Source of the DNA: a virus
Virus record (IMG/VR): IMGVR_UViG_3300030390_001703
Span: 1 to 63,749 of that record
Length of the DNA: 63,749 nt
Strand: one strand, 5' to 3'
A program made the position numbers and the translations under genes. Shown here in pieces: positions 1 through 8,205 of the stretch. Position 1 is the first letter of the stretch, and every line of letters begins with the position of its first letter. The notes below the pieces were generated by a model. The model made no database searches, was not told where the DNA came from, and saw only the letters and a list, made by a program, of their open reading frames with translations.

Positions 1-141
1 TCCATATCCAGGTTCTTTCGAGTGTGCGCTCTCGGATATGCTGCCGAGTCATCATCCATCACCTTACACAAATACTCCTGTGCGAAAGCTAAGTCACCCA
101 TAGCTCCTTTCTGTTCCATGATGAAGGCCAAGCTCCTTTGC
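1..141. repeat. Left copy of 141-bp terminal overlap
   Basis: Bases 1-141 match 63609-63749 except at six positions between about 77 and 99. Both copies lie inside the terminase gene, and all six differences are silent at the protein level. This is the overlap expected when a circular or circularly permuted genome is written linearly. The mismatches suggest that the two ends come from different members of one virus population rather than one molecule. Confidence 0.95.
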
Positions 142-839
142 TCCGGCCAAAGAACTTGTCGTTTTACCTCACCAGCACTTGCTCGCCACTCATCCCAATT
201 AGGGATAGCTGACCACGTTCCGCTTTTCCAGGCATCATTCGATAGCATCTCCGTGTGGTACAGATCAACAGCACTCATCGGCGTTCCGACGCAGTACAAG
301 CTCGTCCCAGGGCTTAACATAGGCGTTACAACCTTCTGCAACCAAAGCCTTACCGAATCCATAGGTGTGTCGCCCATGTCCGTTAGCACGTCGTCAAGAG
401 CAATACAGGCTGGATGCTCACCACGCATAGCAGCACCCATACCTGTTGCCTTGATCCACGCACCATTCGTAAGCCTAAGCTCGAACTTTCCTCCCCGCTT
501 ATCGTCAATGAACTTCCGCAATTCGGGGTGTCTTGTCAAATCCTCTCGAATCTCACTAAGTCGATTGCTCGCAGTATCTTTGCTCGCTGAAAAAAGCCAA
601 CAGGTGAACGGTTTGTCCCTCCACTTAGCGAACAACGCCTCATGAAGCAGCTTGATTCTCAATGTCGTGGACTTGCTATGATCTCTGGGTGCAATAATGC
701 AAACCCTGTGAACTTGAGCTTTCTTACGATCCGAATACAGTTCAAGCCACTCATCAATATGCTCTCCACGATTATACCCAAGCCACTCATAGAAGTAGCC
801 TACGTCACCTCTGGAACGCTCAAGAGAGAAACCTTTCAT
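1..839 (-). CDS. terL: Terminase large subunit, N-terminal ATPase part (cut by window edge)
   Basis: The gene starts at 839 on the minus strand and runs off the left edge. It continues at 63608 on the circular map, giving about 495 residues, a normal TerL length. Residues 50-58 read APRDHSKST, a terminase-style variant Walker A loop, and residues 145-150 read CIALDD, a Walker B. By family knowledge TerL pumps DNA into the prohead and cuts concatemers. The start overlaps the stop of the upstream small gene (ATGA at 836-839), implying coupled translation. The nuclease half is at 62960-63749. Confidence 0.92.
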   Translation of the reverse strand, partial: MKGFSLERSRGDVGYFYEWLGYNRGEHIDEWLELYSDRKKAQVHRVCIIAPRDHSKSTTLRIKLLHEALFAKWRDKPFTCWLFSASKDTASNRLSEIREDLTRHPELRKFIDDKRGGKFELRLTNGAWIKATGMGAAMRGEHPACIALDDVLTDMGDTPMDSVRLWLQKVVTPMLSPGTSLYCVGTPMSAVDLYHTEMLSNDAWKSGTWSAIPNWDEWRASAGEVKRQVLWPEQRSLAFIMEQKGAMGDLAFAQEYLCKVMDDDSAAYPRAHTRKNLDM

Positions 840-1024
840 ACTGTCGAACTCCTAACAGCACATTCAATCTCAACACCACATTGGTTGCAGTAAAGAATAA
901 CAGTTCTGTATTGCTCATTTACTTGAGCAATTTCCCATCGGTGAGAGTTCCATGCGTTTCCACATTCCATAGCCTCACTACGTCGAATCCGATAAATCAA
1001 GGTTCGCACTACTTCATTCGCCAT
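836..1024 (-). CDS. Small CxxC protein upstream of terL
   Basis: 62 residues, family not recognised. The C-terminal part has a CNQC pair (about residues 46-49) and a further Cys near the end, so one half of a zinc knuckle is present. It is basic at the N-terminus (VRTLIYRIRRSE). Its stop overlaps the terL start by four bases, and it sits in the same minus-strand chain as two other small zinc proteins. Its position just before terL would suit a packaging accessory factor or a terminase partner, but that is only inference. Confidence 0.6.
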   Translation of the reverse strand: MANEVVRTLIYRIRRSEAMECGNAWNSHRWEIAQVNEQYRTVILYCNQCGVEIECAVRSSTV

Positions 1025-1083
1025 CGGTTATAGGAAGCAACCCGCCTCACCAACAAGTGTATGAAGTTCCGCCAGAAACTCAT
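1009..1083 (-). CDS. Possible 24-residue micro-gene
   Basis: A 24-codon frame begins with an ATG that overlaps the TGA of the 1080-1313 gene (ATGA) and overlaps the start of the next gene by 16 bases. It has one hydrophobic stretch (FIHLLV) and is otherwise basic. The support is the overlap architecture shared with its neighbours; nothing else speaks for it, so it may be chance. Confidence 0.25.
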   Translation of the reverse strand: MSFWRNFIHLLVRRVASYNRWRMK

Positions 1084-1313
1084 TCTTCAGCCTCGGTCAT
1101 TCGCACATCAGCTCCGCATCCAGAGCAAACAAGAATAGTCACCATACCTTCGCCGTCTAAGCCAAAGTCTTGTTTTTCAAAGTCGTTTTGCCAAATTAGC
1201 TTGTGACCACACCACCAACAGGTAGCAAAGCTCCTTGTATCGACAAAACCTTCATCGGGATCATTCTGGGGCCATTCATCGGTCACAATTGTATCGGATT
1301 TATTCTTAGTCAC
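1080..1313 (-). CDS. Small zinc-ribbon protein
   Basis: 77 residues. Two CxxC pairs, CWWC near residue 33 and CSGC near residue 64, are about 30 residues apart, as in a rubredoxin-like zinc ribbon that binds one zinc ion. The N-terminus is acidic and polar. It lies two bases from the next upstream gene (1316-1522) in the terL chain. Such ribbons often touch nucleic acid or other proteins, but no specific role can be read from the sequence. Confidence 0.7.
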   Translation of the reverse strand: MTKNKSDTIVTDEWPQNDPDEGFVDTRSFATCWWCGHKLIWQNDFEKQDFGLDGEGMVTILVCSGCGADVRMTEAEE

Positions 1314-1315
1314 TA

Positions 1316-1522
1316 TTATTCCTCCTTCCTTACAGAGTCAAACCAAACAGATGCCCAAGACTGATAACATGATCGACAAAATTGATGAATACCTGCTTCT
1401 GGATCGACGTTATTCCCGCACTTATGGTTGTTAATGCAAGGGTGTGGTTCGTATATCCACCCATCATCCATAATCACTGTTTCCAATTCCTCGTTAATTT
1501 GATGTGCTGTCTTTTCTGTCAT
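1316..1522 (-). CDS. Small Cys/His zinc-binding protein, first gene of terL operon
   Basis: 68 residues with CINNHKC around 29-35 and CRSC around 49-52, plus His residues between them: a probable zinc finger. It begins the minus-strand packaging operon. The leader carries AAGGTGAGAGT just before the ATG at 1522, a good archaeal ribosome binding site. The divergent promoter region lies at 1523-1561. Function unknown. Confidence 0.7.
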   Translation of the reverse strand: MTEKTAHQINEELETVIMDDGWIYEPHPCINNHKCGNNVDPEAGIHQFCRSCYQSWASVWFDSVRKEE

Positions 1523-1561
1523 ACTCTCACCTTAAAATATCACAGCCGCCTACATACCAAC
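1523..1561. promoter_or_regulatory. Divergent promoter between packaging and virion operons
   Basis: The 39-base gap between two divergent start codons contains TTAAAATAT at 1532-1540 (plus strand), readable as a TATA box in either direction. For the plus strand its centre is about 25 bases before the ATG at 1562, so the mRNA would be leaderless. For the minus strand the same element (ATATTTTAAGG) resembles the 3' half of the replication-gene promoter repeated at 32, 36, 44, 47 and 51 kb, and a GGTGA ribosome site is present. Confidence 0.55.
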
Positions 1562-1771
1562 ATGGCCGATGACGCTATCCTCATGATCCTCTCGAATCAC
1601 GGCGACAGACTCACCAGCATTGAAAGCGACGTGCATGATATACGCACAGGGATTCAGCAAATAAAGGATGGCCCTATGTACGCCCTCGACAGGCAAATTA
1701 AGCGTAAAGTAGCACAAACAGGTGGACTTCTCGGACTTCTTCTCTTAGCCTTCACAGCCCTTATTCAATAA
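1562..1771 (+). CDS. Small tail-anchored membrane protein (XhlA-like layout)
   Basis: 69 residues. The first ~45 are polar with heptad-like spacing (ILSNHGDRLTSIESDVHDI), predicting a short coiled coil. The last ~18 (GGLLGLLLLAFTALIQ) form one membrane segment. This coiled coil plus C-terminal anchor layout is that of the XhlA haemolysin/holin-accessory family, so a role in release is possible. The ATG at 1562 is preferred to longer forms because a TATA-like box lies 25 bases upstream and the longer frames run through it. Confidence 0.6.
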   Translation: MADDAILMILSNHGDRLTSIESDVHDIRTGIQQIKDGPMYALDRQIKRKVAQTGGLLGLLLLAFTALIQ

Positions 1772-1776
1772 ACACA

Positions 1777-3204
1777 TTGAAGAATCGCACACTCCCTCAA
1801 ACAATCATGGGCCTACGGCAACGTATCGTACAAGCAGTCACAGGTCGTGGCTCCAACCCACCTCCTATTGCTCCAAGCATCTCAACGAAGCAAAGTCATG
1901 GCTTCGCCGCTATTGCTGGTTTAGCTGACATTATGGAGGACACCAACAAGCTCCGGCTGGACTCGAACTACGACAATGACTTCGACATTTACGACGCTAT
2001 GGTTGAACTTGATCCAGAACTTAACGGAGCTGTTCGGTCTGTATCACTATCAGCCAACCACTATCGAGTTGAATACAAGAAAGCAAAGAACGCAACAATT
2101 CGCAAGGTCATCAAAGAACTCGTTGAAGAACGCCTGGACTTCGACGATCTTCTTGTCGCAACCATGCGTGACCTCATGGTGTATGGGAACAGCATCAACA
2201 AGCTGATAGGTCGTGCAGGTGAAGGTATCACCAGGGTTCAATCCCTCCCAATTAAGCAAATCACCATCACCGACGACAGAGAACCAATGGCTGTCGGCTA
2301 TTCTGGTGTTTATGCGACAAAGGACAACCCAATCATGGAAGCTCGCTACTACCGCTTCCGAGAACAGCAAATTGATATGCAAACATTCCCTGCTGATGAG
2401 ATACTTCACTTCCGCCTCGATGCACGTTCTAATTGGTATCAAGACTACTTGGGGCGTTGGACTTACGGAGTATGGGGTGCATCCCGCTTTACCTCCCTCA
2501 AGCAAGCAATCCGAGCTAAATACAACACCATTAACAACAGACTCGCCCTACAAGACGCTCTCACCCGTCAATACATCAAGATCGGCAAAGAAGCGATTGA
2601 AGGCATCCCAGACCCCGACGAAGCAAGAGAACGCCTAACCTACATCATGGATCAAGTAGGTTCGTTAATGGAAGGTCTTCGTGCAGACCAAATCCCAATT
2701 CTCCCACACTACGTTGAGATGCACCATGTCGATTTGTCGAACAGCATTCCAGACGACACTAAGTTCCTCGATAGCATCAACGCCGACATTTCAGCCGTTC
2801 TCAATGTTCCAAGAGTAGCAGCAGGTCAAGAATCCGGTTCAACCTTCGCAGCCACCTACAACGCTAATATGTGGTCGGTTATGGCTATTGAACGCCTACA
2901 AACAATCGTAGCAGAAAAAATACAACACTTGTTTTCCGATCACCTTGAACTCATGGGTATTGCTCACAAGCGTTCCGATTTGCCACCACTCGTCTTTGAG
3001 CCTGTGGATCAAGAATCACCACTACACAAGATGCAAAGAGCCAAGCTCGGTATTGATGCTGGAATCCTTACTCGAAACGAGGCAAGAGAGATGAACGATC
3101 TAAACGCAACCCTTGACGGGAATGTTGTAGCTCCACCGTCCACTTCTGGCCCAACAGGGGAACTTCCCCGACCTGGTGAAGTAGTGCATGATGTGAAGCC
3201 ATGA
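1777..3204 (+). CDS. Portal protein
   Basis: 475 residues, usual portal length. Features typical of the family are the DELDPELNGAVRSVS-like N-terminal segment, the GNSINKLIGR strand, a PADEILHFR motif around residue 210 and an internal helix-rich region with SGSTFAATYNANMWSV (residues ~349-364). The portal forms the dodecameric ring at the capsid vertex where terminase docks and the tail attaches. The first in-frame start is TTG at 1777; an ATG at 1807 is an alternative, and neither has a strong ribosome site. It is followed by protease/scaffold and capsid, the standard order. Confidence 0.85.
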   Translation: MKNRTLPQTIMGLRQRIVQAVTGRGSNPPPIAPSISTKQSHGFAAIAGLADIMEDTNKLRLDSNYDNDFDIYDAMVELDPELNGAVRSVSLSANHYRVEYKKAKNATIRKVIKELVEERLDFDDLLVATMRDLMVYGNSINKLIGRAGEGITRVQSLPIKQITITDDREPMAVGYSGVYATKDNPIMEARYYRFREQQIDMQTFPADEILHFRLDARSNWYQDYLGRWTYGVWGASRFTSLKQAIRAKYNTINNRLALQDALTRQYIKIGKEAIEGIPDPDEARERLTYIMDQVGSLMEGLRADQIPILPHYVEMHHVDLSNSIPDDTKFLDSINADISAVLNVPRVAAGQESGSTFAATYNANMWSVMAIERLQTIVAEKIQHLFSDHLELMGIAHKRSDLPPLVFEPVDQESPLHKMQRAKLGIDAGILTRNEAREMNDLNATLDGNVVAPPSTSGPTGELPRPGEVVHDVKP

Positions 3205-3275
3205 TGAAAACGGTGAAGGATAGATGGGTTCAAATGAAAAAATTGCTACGTGCGCTAATAATCCGCCGTGTCTAA
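3201..3275 (+). CDS. Possible 24-residue basic micro-gene
   Basis: A 24-codon frame starts with an ATG overlapping the portal stop (ATGA at 3201-3204). The product would be strongly basic (Lys/Arg rich, ending LIIRRV). Overlap with the upstream stop is the only support. Confidence 0.25.
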   Translation: MMKTVKDRWVQMKKLLRALIIRRV

Positions 3276-3280
3276 TAACC

Positions 3281-3352
3281 ATGACAACAATATCAACCAT
3301 GTGCCTTTACTGCAAAATCCAACAAGCAAAGAATTGGAACAAACCATATTGA
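3281..3352 (+). CDS. Possible 23-residue CxxC micro-gene
   Basis: A 23-codon frame plus stop in the 157-base gap after the portal gene, with one CLYC pair. It would lie directly before the GAGGTGAAAT ribosome site of the next gene. Weak support; it may simply be spacer. Confidence 0.2.
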   Translation: MTTISTMCLYCKIQQAKNWNKPY

Positions 3353-3361
3353 GGTGAAATA

Positions 3362-3796
3362 ATGTCAAAAAAAGAGAACTCATTCAATGACCGCATGGTG
3401 TCAAGAACCGTCTTACCTACAATTTACCTATGGCTTCTTGCTGCTGGCGCAGTAGTGTTTATGGGTATATGGAAGCCAGATGTGGTTCTCACCAACCTTG
3501 ACGGCTTTATCGCACTTATCGCTATCATCAGCGGTGTCGCAGCCCCAGCATTAGCTACTATCCTTCGTATGTGGGAATCCGAGCAAACAATTGAAATCGA
3601 CAACATAGGCGTTCAATTAGAAAATGAGCGCACACTTGACTCTCTTCGTAAGGATCACATCATTGAGATGGAAAAAGCTCAAATGGTTCACGCTCACGCT
3701 TTAGCCTCATCAGCTCAAGAGCATGAGCAAATCGTTGAGAAGCATAAAGAAACCATAGTGAAGCTAAATCCAATACACAAAATGAGTGATGAGTGA
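3362..3796 (+). CDS. Two-pass membrane protein with coiled-coil tail
   Basis: 144 residues. Hydrophobic segments at about 17-36 (TVLPTIYLWLLAAGAVVFMG) and 48-68 (FIALIAIISGVAAPALATIL) are followed by a charged helical C-terminus rich in Glu, Lys and His. Two membrane spans plus a cytoplasmic charged tail is a holin-like topology, but this is not diagnostic. Strong ribosome site GAGGTGAAATA before the ATG. Its neighbours are another membrane protein and the portal. Confidence 0.65.
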   Translation: MSKKENSFNDRMVSRTVLPTIYLWLLAAGAVVFMGIWKPDVVLTNLDGFIALIAIISGVAAPALATILRMWESEQTIEIDNIGVQLENERTLDSLRKDHIIEMEKAQMVHAHALASSAQEHEQIVEKHKETIVKLNPIHKMSDE

Positions 3797-3801
3797 TTAT
3801 A

Positions 3802-5265
3802 ATGTCAAAAGCTGATGATGAACTCGTAGCGAGAGCAAAAGTGTTAGCAGAGGCAACAGGCAGGGACTTTGAAGATGTTATCGCTGATCTGGCTGACGAC
3901 GGCGTTCTTAATCAGTCGAATAAAGAAAATGACGCAGACCTCATCACACAACTCAAAGAAGCTGCGGAACTAATGAGCGCAGTTCAAAGCATCAACAAAG
4001 AAGTGTCCGAGAACACCGTATTGAACGGTGGTGACAACAAAACCGAAGTTAATGTTGACACAACCCTCGAAGGCGACGTTGTGGATCGAGCGATAGCCAG
4101 CGTCAATCGTAAAGTCGTGGAGCTAAAGAAAATAGCAATTGTCGTCATTCCTGTCATACTTTTAATCACAGGAGGAACTATGTCAAGCATGGATATATTC
4201 TCATCAAGTGACACCGATGACGAACCCTTTGAACCTATCATGGTTGAGTATTGGGGCTGCACCGATTGGAGTGCTATGAACTACGACGAATACGCTAACA
4301 TGGATGATGGTTCATGTGAGTATCATATTTATGGATGCACCAATGATGCAGCACCTAACTACGATTCTATGGCTACAATGGATGATGGTTCATGCGAACC
4401 AGAACCCGAACCTGTTTATGGTTGCATGGATAATGAAGCAGAGAACTATGATCCAGAAGCAGAAGAGGATGATGGCTCTTGCTACTATCCCCCAGACCCA
4501 ATCAAGGGCTGCACAGACCCAGAAGCCGACAATTATGACGATGAGGCAGAAGAAGACGATGGATCATGCGAATACCCACCCGAACCAAGCCTTGAAGACT
4601 GCTTCGTAAGCATTGAGAATCATTACAGAGGACACCTCAACAATGACCCAAGCTCCGATACTATGGTTGTCGGATTCAAAGTAGTGCCGACTGACTGCGA
4701 CGACTTCACCATTGACGTATCAATTCATCTCTTTCAACAAGGTGAACCACCAGCCTACATTGAACACTATTCACTTGCAGGTGATACCGACCATGATGTA
4801 AGCCACACCTTTGATGATATGCCCGAAGGCACTTGGACTCCTAAGATTCGAGCAGTCGTTGAAGGACAAGAAAAATCAGAGATTAACTTTTGGGCTTTAG
4901 ATATTGAAGATCAGAATCCACCATGCGAAGGTTCAGCATCGTTTTACAACAGCTCATACTCCGTAGCCTACAACAATACCAACAACTCATCGTTAGCCAA
5001 CATAACCGTATTCTGGGATGCTGATTGGTCTTGCCAAGAACAACAATATGTCGAGATTGACATATTCGTTAAGTTCAATGACAGCATTATTCACTACTTA
5101 ACCATAAGTTACACACTCAACGGTCAATCACCTACTATTGCTAACTACACCATAGCCGATCTTGAAACTGCAAAGACCTACGAAGTATGTCTTGTCGTAT
5201 GGGTTGAGCGTGATGACTCTTGGATTCAAGACGACGAAGATAACCAAACTGTAACTATTTCATGA
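3802..5265 (+). CDS. Membrane-anchored surface-type protein with four GCTD...DDGSC repeats
   Basis: 487 residues. It has an acidic coiled N-terminal region (1-110), one membrane segment at about 112-130 (KIAIVVIPVILLITGG), then four tandem repeats at about 152-270. Each runs GC(T/M)(D/N)..A.NY.......DDGSC and is separated from the next by Pro/Glu-rich spacers. After them come two beta-rich domains. Each repeat carries two Cys and several Asp, suggesting a disulfide-closed, cation-binding module. Similar repeats are common in secreted proteins of marine Bacteroidetes and archaea. It could be a virion surface protein or a protein shown on the infected cell. ATG 3802 is preferred; GTG 3793 is the alternative. 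Confidence 0.7.
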   Translation: MSKADDELVARAKVLAEATGRDFEDVIADLADDGVLNQSNKENDADLITQLKEAAELMSAVQSINKEVSENTVLNGGDNKTEVNVDTTLEGDVVDRAIASVNRKVVELKKIAIVVIPVILLITGGTMSSMDIFSSSDTDDEPFEPIMVEYWGCTDWSAMNYDEYANMDDGSCEYHIYGCTNDAAPNYDSMATMDDGSCEPEPEPVYGCMDNEAENYDPEAEEDDGSCYYPPDPIKGCTDPEADNYDDEAEEDDGSCEYPPEPSLEDCFVSIENHYRGHLNNDPSSDTMVVGFKVVPTDCDDFTIDVSIHLFQQGEPPAYIEHYSLAGDTDHDVSHTFDDMPEGTWTPKIRAVVEGQEKSEINFWALDIEDQNPPCEGSASFYNSSYSVAYNNTNNSSLANITVFWDADWSCQEQQYVEIDIFVKFNDSIIHYLTISYTLNGQSPTIANYTIADLETAKTYEVCLVVWVERDDSWIQDDEDNQTVTIS

Positions 5266-5274
5266 GATGATATT

Positions 5275-6357
5275 ATGCCAGAACCTACACCTAACGAAAG
5301 TCGCAAATCATTCATGGTACGTTGCATGGATGATGATAAAATGAAAACACAGTTCCCTAAATCCGACCAACGCTTTGCCGTATGCAACTCATACGCTGAC
5401 GAATCGGATGAATATGCTCTTGATCCCAAAAAGGGTGATATACCCCTTGAAGATATGGTCGGTTCGTCGGAGATGATCGGTGAGGCCGATGGCTATTTGG
5501 GTATGGCCGATGACACCTCACAAACGAACACCCACTTCGACGCTATCGTTGAAGCATCTAAGCTCGGCACAGTCGTTCTTGACTTTGAAACAATTGAAGC
5601 TGTTCAATACGGCAAACCAGGTAAGAATGATCCACGAAAGACTCCTGCTAAACCCGATGAGCGAAAGAAAGGCTCTAAGAAAAACAAGCCTGGATCAGCT
5701 AAGAAGCCTAACTCAAAGATTGTCGTTTCACCGGCAACTCGTAAAACAATCGAGAATAAGATGAAGGAGCATAACAAGAAGGGCAAAGGCTCGAAAGCAT
5801 CTATGGGCGCACTCCTTACAGTGTTCCGTCGTGGTGCTGGAGCTTTTAGCACAAGCCACGCCCCTAACATGAGTCGTAACGGATGGGGAGTCGCAAGAGT
5901 CAACGCATTTCTTTACCTCTTACGCAACGGCAAACCGTCGAACCCCAACTACAAGCAAGACAATGACCTACTTCCTAAGTCCCACCCAAGAGCAAAGAAA
6001 GCATCAGCAGACTGTGGTTGCGAAGGAGTTCCTATCGAAGCAGCGGAGTATGAGGGTCGAACAGTCACGCTTAACAAACCGTTTCGTATGCCTAAAGGCA
6101 ACTCAAAGAAGTTCGGAGTCTATGCGATCAATGACAAAGGCAACGTAGTTCTTGTTCGCTTTGGCGACCCGAACATGGAAATCCGTCGTGATGATCCAGA
6201 AGCTCGAAAGAATTATCGTAAGCGTATGGGTTGCGATACACCCAGGGTTGGCCCTAAATGGAAAGCGAATTACTGGTCTTGCTGGCAGTGGCGAAGTGGT
6301 TCAAAAGTCAAAGGCAACCTTGAAGAATCGCAAGGGGAGTCGATTAACCATGAGTGA
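5275..6357 (+). CDS. Virion-associated protein between portal and protease
   Basis: 360 residues. The N-terminus has the pattern ESRKSFMVRCMDDDKM...FP..DQRFAVCNS, found in many tailed-virus proteins encoded near the portal. A Lys-rich low-complexity stretch covers about 105-150. The C-terminal domain contains a short pattern also frequent in virion genes, FGDPNMEIRRDDPEARKNYR, followed by MGCDTP, with a WSCWQW end. No enzyme motif is visible. Position suggests a head morphogenesis or internal head protein. It ends eight bases inside the next gene. Confidence 0.6.
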   Translation: MPEPTPNESRKSFMVRCMDDDKMKTQFPKSDQRFAVCNSYADESDEYALDPKKGDIPLEDMVGSSEMIGEADGYLGMADDTSQTNTHFDAIVEASKLGTVVLDFETIEAVQYGKPGKNDPRKTPAKPDERKKGSKKNKPGSAKKPNSKIVVSPATRKTIENKMKEHNKKGKGSKASMGALLTVFRRGAGAFSTSHAPNMSRNGWGVARVNAFLYLLRNGKPSNPNYKQDNDLLPKSHPRAKKASADCGCEGVPIEAAEYEGRTVTLNKPFRMPKGNSKKFGVYAINDKGNVVLVRFGDPNMEIRRDDPEARKNYRKRMGCDTPRVGPKWKANYWSCWQWRSGSKVKGNLEESQGESINHE

Positions 6358-7780
6358 TTGCTGCGACGACTGCGGAAATGTTCAAGCCGCCGAGCAAGAT
6401 GTGTTCAAGACACCTCAAGAAGCTATGAAGCGAGCAAGAGAGCTTGGTTGCGACACAGTTCATACTCACCGACATGAAGGCGAAACCCTGTTCATGCCCT
6501 GCTCATCTATGAAGCAGTATCAAGAAAAGACAGAGGAAAAAGAAGCATACATCAAAGAAGAAGACCTCGAAGGTATGTATGACGACGAGGATGAAGAAGA
6601 GGAAAACAAAAAAGCATCCTGTGATGATTCTTGCCCTCCTGGTTTTGAATCCGTAGCAGGTGAATGTGTTGCTGTAACCTGTGAGCTTGAGATTGATTCT
6701 TTTGAAGCTATACTTTCAGCAAGCACTGGAACAAACGCTATCCGAATGACAGGAGTTGCATTTACTTCTGGCTACAATAAGAACGGCTGGCAAATCACTT
6801 CTTCTGGCGCAAAATCTCTTGCCAAGAAAATGATTGGATCAGACATAACTCTCAACCACCCACACACTAAGAGAGGTCGTTTTACTCGAAACATGGATGG
6901 TGGAGTCGATGAAGCCGTAGTAGGAATCGTCACTGAAGCTGAATATGAAGAAGATGAAAAGGGCTACAAGGTTAAGTTCGCTGGTGAAGTGTACCGTGAA
7001 GAACTCTTTGCTTCTCTTGAGTCTGGTCTATGGCTACGTCAAGGCTACGGTGTTTCAATCGGAGGAACAGGCATTCCTATCGCAACCGAAGAGGATGAGA
7101 AGGGTCGTATGATGATGACGTTTGAATCCGACTTTGAGTTCGATCACCTCGCTATCGTACACAAACCCGCTTACGCAGACGCTAAAATAGAAACTGTTGA
7201 ACGGATCAGCAAAGAAATTGAAGCCTCGGAAGAAACCTCACCATTGATATACCGCAACGGTGATAGAACGAATCAACCAACCAATACGGAGGCAACACAA
7301 ATGCAAACCGAAGATGAATTAACAATCCAGGCCAGCGAAGAATCAATCGCTCTCAAAGAATCTCTTGTTTTGGCAGAAGCTAAAATCGCAGCCTTTGAAG
7401 CAGCAGAAAAAGAATCTCAAGAAGAAGCTCGTTTGAGCCTCGTCACCAAAGCATCCGACATGGGGCTTTCTGGCGTTGAAGACTTTTCAAGTGAAATGCT
7501 AACACGTGTTATCGCAAGCTGGGAAGAATCCCGACCTGCGGTGAAAGAGATGATCCCTGCAACCCCAGCAGCTCAAGAAAAGGTCATTGAAGCAACAGAA
7601 GCACCTCGCCGTGAAGTTGTGGCTAACTACCTCAACGGCGAACTTGTCGAATCCGACAAAGTGACATACGGTAAAGCCTGGAACGCATGGGCTTCCGCAT
7701 GGAACGGCAACCTTTCAACCATTGAGAACGGAGAAGGTCTTCGTGCGCCAATGTTTGATGACATTAAGGAGATGATTTGA
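6350..7780 (+). CDS. Prohead protease fused to scaffold
   Basis: 476 residues. Start at ATG 6350, overlapping the previous stop by eight bases. The N-terminal ~100 residues hold Cys-rich (CCDDCG) and Glu-rich segments. The central part (about 120-300) has the layout of an HK97-type prohead protease, with a conserved His in TLNHPHTKR and the FDHLAIVHKPAYADA block typical of the family's C-terminal part. Residues ~318-476 are a Glu/Ala-rich coiled coil, the scaffold or delta region. By family knowledge the protease matures the capsid and destroys the scaffold. A strong internal start at 7301 can yield scaffold alone. Confidence 0.8.
   Translation: MSDCCDDCGNVQAAEQDVFKTPQEAMKRARELGCDTVHTHRHEGETLFMPCSSMKQYQEKTEEKEAYIKEEDLEGMYDDEDEEEENKKASCDDSCPPGFESVAGECVAVTCELEIDSFEAILSASTGTNAIRMTGVAFTSGYNKNGWQITSSGAKSLAKKMIGSDITLNHPHTKRGRFTRNMDGGVDEAVVGIVTEAEYEEDEKGYKVKFAGEVYREELFASLESGLWLRQGYGVSIGGTGIPIATEEDEKGRMMMTFESDFEFDHLAIVHKPAYADAKIETVERISKEIEASEETSPLIYRNGDRTNQPTNTEATQMQTEDELTIQASEESIALKESLVLAEAKIAAFEAAEKESQEEARLSLVTKASDMGLSGVEDFSSEMLTRVIASWEESRPAVKEMIPATPAAQEKVIEATEAPRREVVANYLNGELVESDKVTYGKAWNAWASAWNGNLSTIENGEGLRAPMFDDIKEMI
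7301..7780 (+). CDS. Nested in-frame scaffold protein (internal start)
   Basis: An ATG at 7301 inside the protease gene is preceded by GGAGG at 7288-7292 with an 8-base spacer, a stronger ribosome site than most real starts in this genome. It would yield a 159-residue protein made of the coiled-coil scaffold half alone (ESIALKESLVLAEAKIAAF and following). This mirrors lambda Nu3 inside gene C, where extra scaffold is made from an internal start. The site is seen; use in vivo is inferred. Confidence 0.6.
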   Translation: MQTEDELTIQASEESIALKESLVLAEAKIAAFEAAEKESQEEARLSLVTKASDMGLSGVEDFSSEMLTRVIASWEESRPAVKEMIPATPAAQEKVIEATEAPRREVVANYLNGELVESDKVTYGKAWNAWASAWNGNLSTIENGEGLRAPMFDDIKEMI

Positions 7781-8187
7781 TGGCAGACTTCCCAAGCAAC
7801 TACCGCAGCATGATTGTAAAAGACGGAGTTCTTCCGAAAGCAGGGAATCTGCTCAACTACGACGCAACCTCTGGTGCTGGAACTGTTGATCTTACTGCAA
7901 ACGGAGATGCTTGCTTCTTTATCGCACTTGACGAATCTTCCAGAGATGCAGACCAAGCTCTTGTGACTGCTGGAGCTACTATCACAGCACTTCCTGTTGG
8001 TGGAATGGCGTATGTTCTCATTACTGCCAGCGAAGCAATTGTGGCTGGACAAGTTCTTTACGTCGCCGCAAATGGATTAGCAACTAAGGTTGCTGGTTCA
8101 AACAAAATCCTCGGACATTACTTAGGATCAGCACTCACTACTGCTGCTGACACCTTGTATGCCGTGAATACCAAGCAAACCAACTGA
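7780..8187 (+). CDS. Capsid decoration protein (DUF2190-like)
   Basis: 135 residues. ATG 7780 shares its A with the previous stop (TGATG). It is mostly beta structure, rich in Ala, Gly and Thr, with the segment ASEAIVAGQVLYV near residues 85-97, typical of DUF2190/lambda gpD-like head decoration proteins that sit on the capsid lattice and stabilise it. Location directly before the major capsid gene agrees. Family assignment is by pattern, not by search. Confidence 0.65.
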   Translation: MADFPSNYRSMIVKDGVLPKAGNLLNYDATSGAGTVDLTANGDACFFIALDESSRDADQALVTAGATITALPVGGMAYVLITASEAIVAGQVLYVAANGLATKVAGSNKILGHYLGSALTTAADTLYAVNTKQTN

Positions 8188-8205
8188 TAACAGGAGATGA
8201 ATAAG

